Shown in pieces: positions 9,446 to 20,500 of a stretch of 64,000 bases of DNA. The position numbers and the translations under genes were made by a program. The notes under the pieces are model-generated. The model was not told where the DNA came from. It saw nothing but the letters and a program-made list of their open reading frames with translations, and did not search any database. Source of the DNA: Sphingomonas leidyi. Its GTDB lineage: Bacteria > Pseudomonadota > Alphaproteobacteria > Sphingomonadales > Sphingomonadaceae. The stretch's first letter is position 1. Every line of letters begins with the position of its first letter. The DNA is taken from NCBI RefSeq assembly GCF_011761945.1, contig NZ_JAASQV010000001.1:1612001-1676000 (forward strand), written 5' to 3'.

Positions 9446-9880
9446 TCACGGGTTGTAAGCGCAAGTTTGAAAAGAGACGATTGTCCAAGAAGGAACTCCT
9501 GACGTGAACAGGCGCGCCACAAAGGGCGCGTCGGCAGCGGTCAGGCGATAGGAGGACGGAGCGGCGTATCCACTTCGCGCGCACTCAGCGACGCTGGCAA
9601 TGAGGTAGATGATGCGCCGGGCGCAATCGAAACCGGGCGCCCTCAACGCTCGTATCGGCGCGGCCAGATCATGGCCGTGACAGATCGAATGGCGATGCGG
9701 ATAATCCTTGCCGCCATGGGCCGGCACTTCATCTGCGTCGCCAGGAGCATGGGTCATCGCCAGCTCGATGCCGGTCACGCTGGCCTCCGGTGCATGCACG
9801 ACCGAGGTGATGCCGGTGATCGCCAGCATCAGCGCGGCAATGAAAGGCAGCAACAACCCAATCGCCCCACCGCATAGCAC
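9446..9880 (-). CDS. Small secreted His-rich protein, paralogue of the one at 33693
   Basis: A 144-residue protein with an N-terminal hydrophobic segment (GTG start; LLLPFIAALMLAITGITSVVHA, probably a signal peptide). A polar part follows with the motif DADEVPAHGGKDYPHRH and CHGHD. Almost the same block occurs in the protein encoded before czcC (DADQVPADGDKGYPHHHGGCHGH), so the two are members of one family. His/Cys content suggests metal binding in the periplasm. It lies 10 bases after the TpsB gene on the same strand. The C-terminal 60 residues have no match to the paralogue. Confidence 0.6.
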   Translation of the reverse strand: MLCGGAIGLLLPFIAALMLAITGITSVVHAPEASVTGIELAMTHAPGDADEVPAHGGKDYPHRHSICHGHDLAAPIRALRAPGFDCARRIIYLIASVAECARSGYAAPSSYRLTAADAPFVARLFTSGVPSWTIVSFQTCAYNP

Positions 9881-9889
9881 GGCATCGGC

Positions 9890-11590
9890 TCAGAACCCGA
9901 TGGTCGCGATGATCGACGCCCGCGTCTTCTTCTCGGTCTCGAACGGCGCCCGCTTCAGCTGGCGCCCGACCTGGAGCTGCAGGTCGAGATGCCGGCCGAT
10001 CCCGTAGTTCACGTTGAAGCCGATGCTGGCCAGTTCGTCGCGATGCGGGAGATCGGGATAGGGCGTGGGCTGCCACAGGCTGGCATAGTCCACGAACACG
10101 CCGAACTGGAGATAATCGTCCATCTTCTTGTCGAGCAGATGGAAGACCGGCGTGCGCAGCTCGGTGCTGAGCAGCAGGCCTTCGCTGCCGAGCGCGGTGT
10201 TTGGATCATAGCCGCGCACGCTTCCGATGCCGCCGCCACCGAGCTGCTCGCTGTTGGGCAGGTTGCCCGTCGCCCCCTGGAACATGCCGCGCACGATCCA
10301 AGTGACACCCTTGGGCAGGAAAGTGGTGCGCGTCACCGAGATGCGGCCATAGCCATAGGTCGCGTCCGAATAGGGCACGAGCAGGTTGAGCGCTGCATCC
10401 TTGTTGTGCGCAGTCACTCCGCCCGGCGAGAAGGTCCAGCTTGCGTCGACCACGGTGCGGCCGCCGCCATCAATGAAGGTGCCGTTATAGGTGACGGGAA
10501 TCTGGAATATCTCCACCGCGGAATCGAGGATGCGGAAACCCAGAAAGTCCAGGTTGTTGTCGGTGCGCTTGTAATCCACCCCGATCTGGAGGTTATGCTT
10601 CACGCGCGTCGAGCCCGGCAAATCATGCGCCCAGCGGCCGCTGATCTGCCCCGAATGCCCCTTGCTCTTGAAGATCGGGCCGAGATCGGGATCCTGGATC
10701 GCATAGGCGCCAAAGAACAGCAGCCGATCGTCCGGGCCGAGCGGCACGGTGTCGCTCACCGAATGCGAGGTATAGCGGCCCTTGAAGCTGCGGGTGAACT
10801 GGTAGGACAGTATCTGCCCCGTGCCGAGCACATTCCCCCAGTTGAAACCAACGTACCATTCGTCGCGCCCCAGCAGCGCCGTGCCCTGATTGTCGTAACC
10901 GCCATAGACGCGAAGCGGAAAGGTCTCCTTCGCCTCGAGATTGATGTCGGTCACCCCTGTCTCCGCGCCCGGACTGGCGATGGCATTGATCGTGACGAAG
11001 GGATTCTGGTTATAGTCGTCAAGAGCCTTGCGCAGCCGCGGCAGCGTGAGCTGTTCACCGCTGTGCAAGTCGCCCATCCCGCGAATCAGCCGGCCGGAGA
11101 AATGCTTGTTGCCGGTCACGCGTATCTCGCCGACGCGGTAGGGCGTGACTACGAACTGCACTACGCCCGACTGCACATTCTGCGGCGGCACGCTGACTTC
11201 CAGGAAAGGCTGTTCCGCGGCGCGATACGCGTCACGCGCCAGCTGGGCGATCGCGTTCAGTCCTGCGCGGGTGAGCGGGCGACCAAGATAGGATCGCACG
11301 CGGGCAGCGAATTCGGGGGTCTGAAGCAGCGGCAGATCCGGTGCGGCCAGGCCGCCGGGCATGTCGGCGACAGGCTGAACCGCCGCGGTGCCGTTGACGA
11401 ATACAACGCCCTTGAGCTCGGGCACCAGCACCGTCTGATCGTCCACCGGCGGCGGGGCCTGATCGGGGACCCTCACCTCGGCCGGCGCCGGCGCCGGCGG
11501 CAGCTTCGGGACTACGCGCTTGAAATCCTGGGCGGCAGCGGGAGTCGCGGCGGCGAGCGCGGCCAACGACAGGCATGCAAGGCGGCGCAT
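9890..11590 (-). CDS. ShlB/FhaC/HecB-family TpsB transporter
   Basis: Outer-membrane transporter of a two-partner secretion system, exporting the large exoprotein encoded just upstream. The 566-residue protein has a signal peptide (MRRLACLSLAALAAATPAAAQ), a proline-rich linker and POTRA domains (about 80-240; ITVTGNKHF-like segment EIRVTGNKHFSGRLIRGM). A 16-strand barrel follows, with the VRGYDPNTALGSEG motif in the substrate-contacting loop and a C-terminal Phe (TIGF) for Bam recognition. Its start codon overlaps the stop of the exoprotein gene (TGATG), so the two are translationally coupled. Confidence 0.93.
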   Translation of the reverse strand: MRRLACLSLAALAAATPAAAQDFKRVVPKLPPAPAPAEVRVPDQAPPPVDDQTVLVPELKGVVFVNGTAAVQPVADMPGGLAAPDLPLLQTPEFAARVRSYLGRPLTRAGLNAIAQLARDAYRAAEQPFLEVSVPPQNVQSGVVQFVVTPYRVGEIRVTGNKHFSGRLIRGMGDLHSGEQLTLPRLRKALDDYNQNPFVTINAIASPGAETGVTDINLEAKETFPLRVYGGYDNQGTALLGRDEWYVGFNWGNVLGTGQILSYQFTRSFKGRYTSHSVSDTVPLGPDDRLLFFGAYAIQDPDLGPIFKSKGHSGQISGRWAHDLPGSTRVKHNLQIGVDYKRTDNNLDFLGFRILDSAVEIFQIPVTYNGTFIDGGGRTVVDASWTFSPGGVTAHNKDAALNLLVPYSDATYGYGRISVTRTTFLPKGVTWIVRGMFQGATGNLPNSEQLGGGGIGSVRGYDPNTALGSEGLLLSTELRTPVFHLLDKKMDDYLQFGVFVDYASLWQPTPYPDLPHRDELASIGFNVNYGIGRHLDLQLQVGRQLKRAPFETEKKTRASIIATIGF

Positions 11591-14500
11591 CAGGGCTTGG
11601 TCTCCTCAAGATCGAGCGGCGCTGGGGTTTGCTCGGGCGGGAAGAGGATCGTGAAGGTCTTGCCCGCTTCACCCTGCATCAGGATCGCCTCGGGCGAGTT
11701 GATCGTCGGCATGCCGGTGCGGATCAGCAGGCCGCCCGGAATGGGAGTGACGCTCGCCTCGCGCAGCACGCCCGGCAGGCCGGCAAGCCCGTTGGTCCGC
11801 GCGAAATACGGCGTGTAGGCCGAGGGATAGGGGATGTAGAAGCGCGGCACGCCGAACAGTTGGGCCAGCCCGTTGAGCTCGCAATCGGCGGCATAGGGGA
11901 CCGCGCAGGCAGTGCCCGACCGGGTAATCTCGCCCGGGCCGACCGCAACCGAAGGCAGATTGTAGTTCGAGAGCAAAGTGCCCTGGCTCGCCGAATAGTC
12001 CCCGGGATCGAGGGATACGCTCACCTGATGAGTCCCGGGCCTTGCACTGGCATAGTTGCCATGGGTCTCGGTGATGATCGCCCCTTCTCCCGGTACGAAG
12101 CCGCCGATGGTGAAGTCCCATGCGCCGAGCGTGGCACTGGTGTTACCGTCAAAGGGCTTGGTGGGGTTGCCGGTGACGGTGACCACAAGGTCGGCCCGGT
12201 TGATCAGGCCCGCGCCGGTCGCCCCGGCCGGCAGGATATAGTTGGACAGCAACGTGCCCTGGTTCGCGGCGAAATCGGAAACGACCAGACTGGTAGTGAC
12301 GGTACGCGCCCCGGCGTTGGCGGAACTGTAGATCCCGGCATTGCGGGTGACCATTGCGCCTTCCCCGGCGACGAAGCCGGTAAGCGCGAAATTGCCGGCA
12401 GTCAGCGTGGCGAGCGTCGTGCCGTCATAGGTCTTGGTCGGCGTGTTGACGATCGCAGCTGTCAGCAAGGCGCGGTCGATCTGCCCGGCGCCGCTCGCGC
12501 TGACGGGCAGTACATAGTTTCCGAGCAGCGTGCCCGCATTCGCCGCGAAGTCCTGGCTCGCCAGGATCGCCGTCACGGTGCGCGCGCCCGCGTTGGGCGT
12601 GTCGTAATTGCCCGTCGCCTGAGCGATCGTTGCTCCCTCGCCCGCGATGAACCCGGTCAACTGGTAATTGGCGGCGGTTAGCGCGGCGGCGGTGGTGCCG
12701 TTGTAGATACGTGTCGGGTTGCCGATGATCGCAGCGGTGAGCATTGCGCGATTGATCGTTCCGGGCCCCATGGCGCTGGTCGGCAGGATGTAGTTGGCGA
12801 GATCGGTACCCGCATTGGCGGTGATGTCCCCCGAGCCGAGCAGCGCGGTCACCAGCCAGGATCCGGCATTGGACGAGGCATAGCTGCCCGTGCCCTGGCT
12901 CACTACCGCCCCCTCGCCGCTCGCAAAGCCGCCTAGCTGGTAGTTGCCGGAATTGAGCGTGGCGAGCGTGGTCCCGTCATAGGCCTTGGTCGGCATGCCG
13001 ATCACGATCGCGGTGAGCGCTGCCTGGCTGATCAGCCCCGGGCCGGTGGCGCTGGTGGGCAGGATGTAATTGGCCAGGTTGGTGCCGGCATTGGCGGTGA
13101 AGTCGCCGCTGGTGAGCGTGGCATTCACGGCACGCGAGCCGGCATTGGCGGAGGCATAGGTGCCGATGGTCCGGGTCACGGTCGCCCCCTCGCCTGCGAC
13201 GAAACCGGTGAGCTGGTAGTTGCTGCTCAGCAGCGTGGCGATATCCGTCCCGTCATAGACCTTGTTGGGTGTGCCGATGATCCCCGCCAGGATCTGGGCC
13301 TGGATGATCGTTCCCGTGCCGCTGGCGCTGAGTGGCAGGACATAGTTGGAGAGCAGTGTCCCGCTGTTCGCAGTGAAGTCCCCCGCGGACAGACCCGCCA
13401 TCACCGTCCAGGTGCCCGCGTCGGCGCCGCCATAGGTGCCCGCCGTCTGGGTGACGGTCGCGCCTTCGCTGCCGATGAAGCCCGTGAGCTGGTAGTTGGC
13501 GGAAGTCAGCGTGGCGGTGGTGCTGCCGTCATAGACCTTGGTCGGGTTGCCGACGATCGCGGCGGTGAGCATTGCGCGATCGATCGTGCCGATACCGGAA
13601 GCACTGACCGGCAGGATATAATTGGTCAGCAACGTGCCGGGATTGGCGACGAAATCGGCGCTGCCAAGGCTGGCCAGGATCGTGCGGACGCCTGCATCGG
13701 CGATGTTGTACCGCGCCGTGGTTTCGGTGACGGTAGCACCCTGACCAGACACGAACCCCAGCAGCTGATAGTTCGCGCTGGTGATCTGCATGCCGATCGT
13801 ACCGTCATAGACCTTGGTCGGATTGCCGATGATCAGCGCAGTCAAGGTCGCGCGCGTGATCAGGCCGGCGCCGCTGGCGCCGACCGGCAAAGTGTAGTTG
13901 CTGAGCAACGTACCCGAGTTTGCGACGAAATCTCCGGCGCCCAGTCCAACCGTGACCTGACGGAAGCCCGCATCGCTCGACGCATAGGTGCCACTCGTCT
14001 GGGTCACCGTCGCCCCCTCGCCTGCGACGAAACCGGTGAGCTGGTAGTTCGCCGAAGTCAGCGTGGCGAGATTGGTGCCGTCATAGACCTTTTCCGGAAC
14101 ACCAGTCACCGCGGCGGTGAGCGCGCGCTGGTTGATCAGCCCGGCGCCGCTGGCGCTGGTGGGCAGGGTATAGTTGCTGAGCAGCGTCCCGCCCGAGGCA
14201 GTGAAATCGCTAGCCAGAAGATTCGTCGTCACGTTCCGGGATCCGGCATTGGCCGAGCTGTAGGCGCCGCTGGTGCGGGTCACCACCGCGCCCTCGCCGC
14301 TGACGAAACCCGTCAGGCCGAAATTGGTGCTGGTCAGCGTGGCTATCGCATTGCCGTCATAGATTTTGGTCGGCGTGTTGATGATCGCAGCGGTCAGCAT
14401 CGCCTGGGTGATCGTGCCGGCGCCGGTGGCCATGGTCGGCAACACATAGTTGGCGAGATCGGTGCCGGCATTGGCGGTGAAGTCGCCCGCTGCGAGCAGC

Positions 14501-17500
14501 ACATCCACCGTTCGCGATCCCGCATTGACCGAGTCATAACTGCCGGCTGTCCGGGTGACAGTCGCCCCCTCCCCCGTGACAAAGCCGGTCAGCTGATAGT
14601 TGGTGCCGGCGAGGATGGCGTCGTCCGTGCCGTCATAGACCCGGCTGGGGTTGCCGATGACCAGCGCGGTGAGCACCGCACGGCTGATCAGCCCCGGCCC
14701 GGTCGCAACCCCGGGCAGTACATAGTTGGAAAGCAGCGTGCCCGGATTGGCGGCGAAGTCTCCGGCGGCGAGCGACACGGTGACCAGCTGGTTGCCGGCG
14801 TTGGCAGCGGCATAGGTGCCGCCGGTCCGGGTGATCGTTGCGCCTTCGCCGGTGACGAAGCCGGTAAGCTGATAGTTGGACGAGAGCAGCGTGGCGATCG
14901 TGTTGCCGTCATAGGTCTTGGTCGGCGTGCCGATCACTGCCGCGGTGAGAGCCCGCTGGTCGATCTGGCCCGCACCGCTCGCGCTGGTCGGCAGCACATA
15001 GTTGGAAAGCAGCGTGCCCGCATTGGCGGTGAAGTCGCCCGCAGCGAGGGTCGTCGTCACCGTGTGCCCGCCCGCGTTGGCACCGTCATAGCTGCCCGCC
15101 GTTTGCGTGACCGTCGCCCCTTCCGACAGGAAGAAGCCGGTCAGCTGATAGTTGGCGCCGGCAAGTGCCGCGGCAGTGTTACCGTCATAGATCTTGGTCG
15201 GGCTGCCGATGATCGCGATCGTCAGCGCTGCGGGATTGATCATGCCCGCGCCGCTCGCGCTGGTCGGCAGGTCATAATTGTTCAGGTCGGTGCCGGTGCC
15301 CGCGACGATGAAGCCGTTGATATTGGCGGTAACCGTGGCGGCGGTAAGAACATCGGGGGAGTTGTAGCTGCCCACCGTCTGGCTCACGGTTCCGCTTTCA
15401 CCTGCGACGAACCCGGTCAGTTGATAGTTGGACGAAAGCAGTGCGGCCCCCGTCGTGCCGTCATAGGTTCGCGTCGGCGTGCCGATGATCGCCGCGGTCA
15501 GCGGCGCGCGGGTGATCGTGCCGATCCCCAGGTTCGTGATCGACGGCGCGATCGAGTAGTTGCCCGAGTCCGCGCCGGTGAGCTGCAGATTGCCGATCGA
15601 TACAAGGATGGCAGTGTTGACGTTCTTGTCGCCATAGCTGCCACTCGCTACCGCCGCCGCGGTATCGATCGTCACGGTATCGCCCGGCACTATGCCGCTC
15701 AGCGTATACGCGACCGCCGTACCCGGCAGCGCGATGGTGCCGTCATAGACCTTGGTCACGCCGGTGAGGGTAAGCAGTGCCTGGGTGATGTTCGCCGAAA
15801 GACCGGCGGGCTGCTGCAGCGTGTAGTTGCCGAACGAATTGTCATCGAGCGTGTAGCCCGATGCCGTCACGATGATGCCGGTGCCGACATTTTTGGTAGC
15901 GAACTGGCCGGTCGCCGTGCTGCTGTTTAGCACCACGGTGTCACCCGGCACGACGTTGTTGAGCGTCGCGCCCGCGTTGTTGAGCGTGGCGACGGTGTTG
16001 CCGTCATAGATCTTGTTACTGGCGATCACCCCTGAGACAGTGAGCATCCGGGGATCGATCGTGCCGTTGCCGGTGGCGCTGGTCGGCAGGATATAGTTGG
16101 AGAGCGCGGTAGCGCCTGCGACGTCGAAATTGCCGGCCGTCAGGGTCGCCGTGACCGACCGGGTGCCGGCATTGACCGAGCCGTAGGTGCCCAGGGTCTG
16201 GTTGATCGTCGCACCTTCGCCGGCGACGAAGCCGGTGATCTGGTAGTTGCCCGTGGCCAGCGTAGCGACGTCGTTGCCGTCATAGGTCTTGGTGGGATTG
16301 TTGACGATCGTGGCAATGAGCTGCTTCGGATCGATAATGCCGATCGGCTGGCTGGCGACGGTCGGGTCAACGAAATAATTGCCGGCGCTGGCACCGCCGA
16401 GCATCAGGCCGGTCACCGTGACCGGAATGCCGTTGTTCACCGTGGTGCCCGAAAGCGAGCCAGCGACATTCTTGTCGGCATAGGCGCCGCCGATGCCCGC
16501 CAGATTAGCTGATACCGTGTCGCCCGCGATCACGCCGTCGAACAGATAGCCGGAGGCATCGGTGGGCAGAGTGACATCGCCGGTATAGTCGCGGCGCACC
16601 GCGATCAGGAAGACCTGTCTGGGATCGATCGTCGCGCTGAGACCGACCGGCTGGAACAGTTGATAGTTTCCGGCGTCCGCGCCCGAAATGCTGTATCCGG
16701 TGGCGCTGACAGGCTTGTTGGTGCCGGCATTGGCGTTGTTGAAATTGCCGGTGCTCGTCAGGTTGAGAGTCACCAGGTCGCCCGCATAGACGGTGGCGAG
16801 CGCGGTATTGGTGTTGTCGATCTGCGCCGTGGTGGTGCGATCATAGGTCTTGCGCTGCGCCACAGCGCCGACGACATCGAGCCGCGCCGGGGTGATGATG
16901 CCGATATTCTGGTTCGTGGCCGTTGTCGCGATCGTATAGTTCGCTGCGTCCGCACCGCCGATCGCGACGCCCGACACGGTGACGCCCTTGCCGGTGCCTA
17001 CATTCTTGTCGGCATAATTGCCGGTGATCCCCGCGGCGTTGACGAACACTGTGTCGCCGGCGACGACGCCGCTCAGCGTATAGGCGCTGTTTGCGGTCGG
17101 CAGGCCGGTAGTCGCATCATAGACCTTGATGACCGACGCGAGCGAGATCGTCGCCTCGGTGATATTCGCGGCCAGCCCGGTCGGCTGCAGCAGCGTGTAG
17201 TTCAGCGCATCGATACCGGTGATGCCGTAGCCGGTTGCGGTAACGGCGATGTTGGTGCCGACATTCTTGGTCGCGAAGGTGCCGCTGGCACCGCCCGAAA
17301 CCAGCGTGACGACATCGCTGCCGAGAAGACCCGACAGGCCGCCGCCCGCGCTGTTCAGCGTCGCGACGGTTGCACCGTCATAGACTTTGTCGTTGGCTAG
17401 AATGCCGATCACCTGCAGCTGGGCCCGGGTGATCGTGCCGGTGCCCGCCGCGCTGACCGGCAGCAAATAGTTGGAGAGCAGCGTGCCGCTGTTCGCGGTG

Positions 17501-20500
17501 AAATCGCCCGCGCCAAGCGTGGCGGTGACACCGCGGGTGCCGACATTCTTCTCGCCATAGGCACCCACGGTCTGATTGACGGTCGCGCCCTCGCCCGCGA
17601 CGAAGCCGTCCAACTCGTAGTTGGAGGCACCCAGTGTCGCCACAGTGGTCGCGTCATACACCTTGGTCGGGTTGCCCACGATCACGGCGGTCAGGATCGC
17701 CTGGTTGATCGTGCCCGCACCGGAGATCGTGCCGGGCAGGATGTAGTTGCTGAGCAGCGTACCGGCATTGGCGACGAAATCGGAAACCACCAGCGTTGCG
17801 GTCACCGTGCGCCCACCGGCATCGGCGCTGTCATAGGCAGCACCGGCGGACTGGGCGATCGATCCACCTTCGCCTGCGATGAAGCCGGTCAGCGAATAAT
17901 TACCGGCACCCAGCGACACGCTCCTCGTGCCATCATAGGTCTTGGTCGGGTTGCCGGTGATCGTACCGATCAGCGTCACAGGATTGATGTCGGCGGTCAG
18001 CCCGGTCGGCTGGCTGAGCGAATAATTGCCGGCCTGGGCGCCGGCGATGGTGAAGCCACCAATATTCACCCGCAGATCAGCACCGACATTGGACTGGAGG
18101 AAGCTGCCGGTCGATGCGGCGCCATCGAGCATCACCGTGTCGCCGCCCAGCACGCCGACGAGCACGGGCGATCCGCCCAGCGTAGCGGTCGTGTTGCCGT
18201 CATAGAGTTTGTCGTTGGCGATCAGCCCTGCGATCGTCAGCCCGCGCCGAGTGATGTTGGCGGTGATTCCGCTCGGCTGGAAGAGCTGGTAATTGGCGGC
18301 ATCTGCACCTGAAATCGTGTAACCTGCCACCGTCACAGCGATCCCGTTGCCGACATTCGCTGTGGCGAAGGTCCCGGTCGAGCCCACCGAGCTCAACACG
18401 ACATCGTCACCCGAGATGACACCGAACAGGCTCGCGGCCCCCGTCAGCTGGGCAGCGGTCGTCCGATCATAGACCTTGTTCAGCGCTGAAACGTTTAGGA
18501 CGTTGAGCGGTGCCGGCGTGATCGTGCCGGGTCCGGTCGCCACCGTGGGCAGCGTGTAGTTGGTGAGCAAGGTGTTCGCGCCGGCGATGAAATTGGCCTG
18601 GCTCGGGAAATTGACGGTGAGCGTGCGGTTGCCGGCATCGTCGCTGTCGAAATTGCCGATATTGCCGGGCGTCACCGTGACGCTCTCGCCCGCCACCACG
18701 CCGGTGATGGTGAACACGTCATTGGTGAGACCGATGCGCGTCTGACCGTTATAGACACGGGTGGGATTGCCCGTGATCGCGATGCTCAGCGGCGCCTTCA
18801 GGATCGTGCCGATGCCGGTCGCCACCGTGGGCAGCGTGTAGTTGTTGAGGTTGGTGCCAGGGGAGGGATTGAAGTCGCCCGGGGCAAGCTGCACCGTCAC
18901 GGCCTGGGGGCCGGCATCGATGCCGCCATATTGGCCCACCGTCTGGGTGATGATGGCCCCCTCACCCGCGATGAACCCGCCCAGCGTATAGTCGCCGGGC
19001 ACAAGCGTCGCGATGTTGTTGCCGTCATAGATCTTGGTGGGATTGCCGGTGATGTCGACATAGATCACGCCCGGCCCAAGGTTGCGCCGGACGATCGTCC
19101 CCAGGCCGGTGGCCGTCGCGGGAATATAGTAGTTCGACATCAGCGTGCCCGCGAAGGGATCGAAATTGCCGCCGTTCAGCACCGAAGTGACTGTCCACAC
19201 ACCGGCATCCGAAGAGGCATAGGTGCCGTTCGGCTGGTTGACCGCTGCGCCCTCGCCGGTGATGAAGCCGTCCACCTGATAATTGGACGGGCCCAGCGAA
19301 GCGCTGTTGTTGCCGTCATAGGTCTTGGTCGGGTTACCGATGATCGTGATATGCAGCGGCGCCGGCGTGATTTCGCCCTGGATCGTGCCAAGCGTCGGCA
19401 GGATATAGTTGGAAAGCAACGTGTTCGGCCCGGCCTGGTAATCGGACGGATTCAGCGCGACATCGACGTTCCAGATGCCGACATTCTTCGAGGCATAATT
19501 CACCCCCGATGCCTGGGTGATGAAGATCGACTCTCCAGCAACAAGGTTGCCGAGCCCGACTTGCGAGGAATCGACCACGGCGTTGGTCGTGCCATCATAG
19601 ACCTTGGTCAGCATGGCGTTGCCGCTGATCGTCAGCGGCCGCGGCGTGATATTGGCGGCCAGGTTCGAGGCGAAGTTGAGGTTGTAGTTGCCGCCATCGA
19701 CGCCGCCCAGCCCGATGCCCGAGATGGTGACGCCGATCGCATTGCCTACGTCCTTTTGCGCAAAGGCGATCTGCGCACCGGTGCCGGCAACCGGGATTAC
19801 GTCGTCTCCGACGACGATACCGCTGATGACCAGGCCATCGGCGTTGACTGAGGCGAAGCGCGTGCCGTCATACACCTTGTCGTTGGCGACCAGGCCAGTG
19901 ACCAGGATATCGCGCGGGGTGATGTTGGCGGCAAGGCCAGTCGGCTGGCTGATGACGTAATTGCCCGCACTCGCCCCGCTCAGCACGAAGCCGGTGCCCG
20001 TGACTGCAATCGCATTGCCGACATTCTTCGTCGCGAACACGCCGGTGGCACCGGCCGCATCGAGTGTCACCGTATCGCCGGGCACCACGCCGAAAATTGT
20101 CGCGCGGGCAGTATTGAGCAGAGCGGTCGTGTTGCCGTCATAGATCTTGTCGTTGGCGGTCACACCGCTGATCAGGATCTTGGCCGCATTGATCAGTCCC
20201 GCTCCGGTTGCGGTGGTGGGCAGGATATAGTTGGTGAGCAGCGTGCCGCTGCCCGCAGAGAAATTCGGTGCCTGCAATGTGGCGTTGACCGTGCGGGAAC
20301 CGGCACCGGCACTGTCATAGGCCGCGCTCGCCGCGCCGGTGATCGTGATGCTTTCACCCGAGACCACGCCGGTCAGTTGGAAATTCGCCGATGTGAGCGC
20401 GACGGCCGTGGTCGCGTTATAGGTCTTGGTCGGTGTGCCGATGATCCCGGCGGTCAGTGCCGCGCGGTCGATGGTGCCCACCGCCGCGGTGACCATGGGC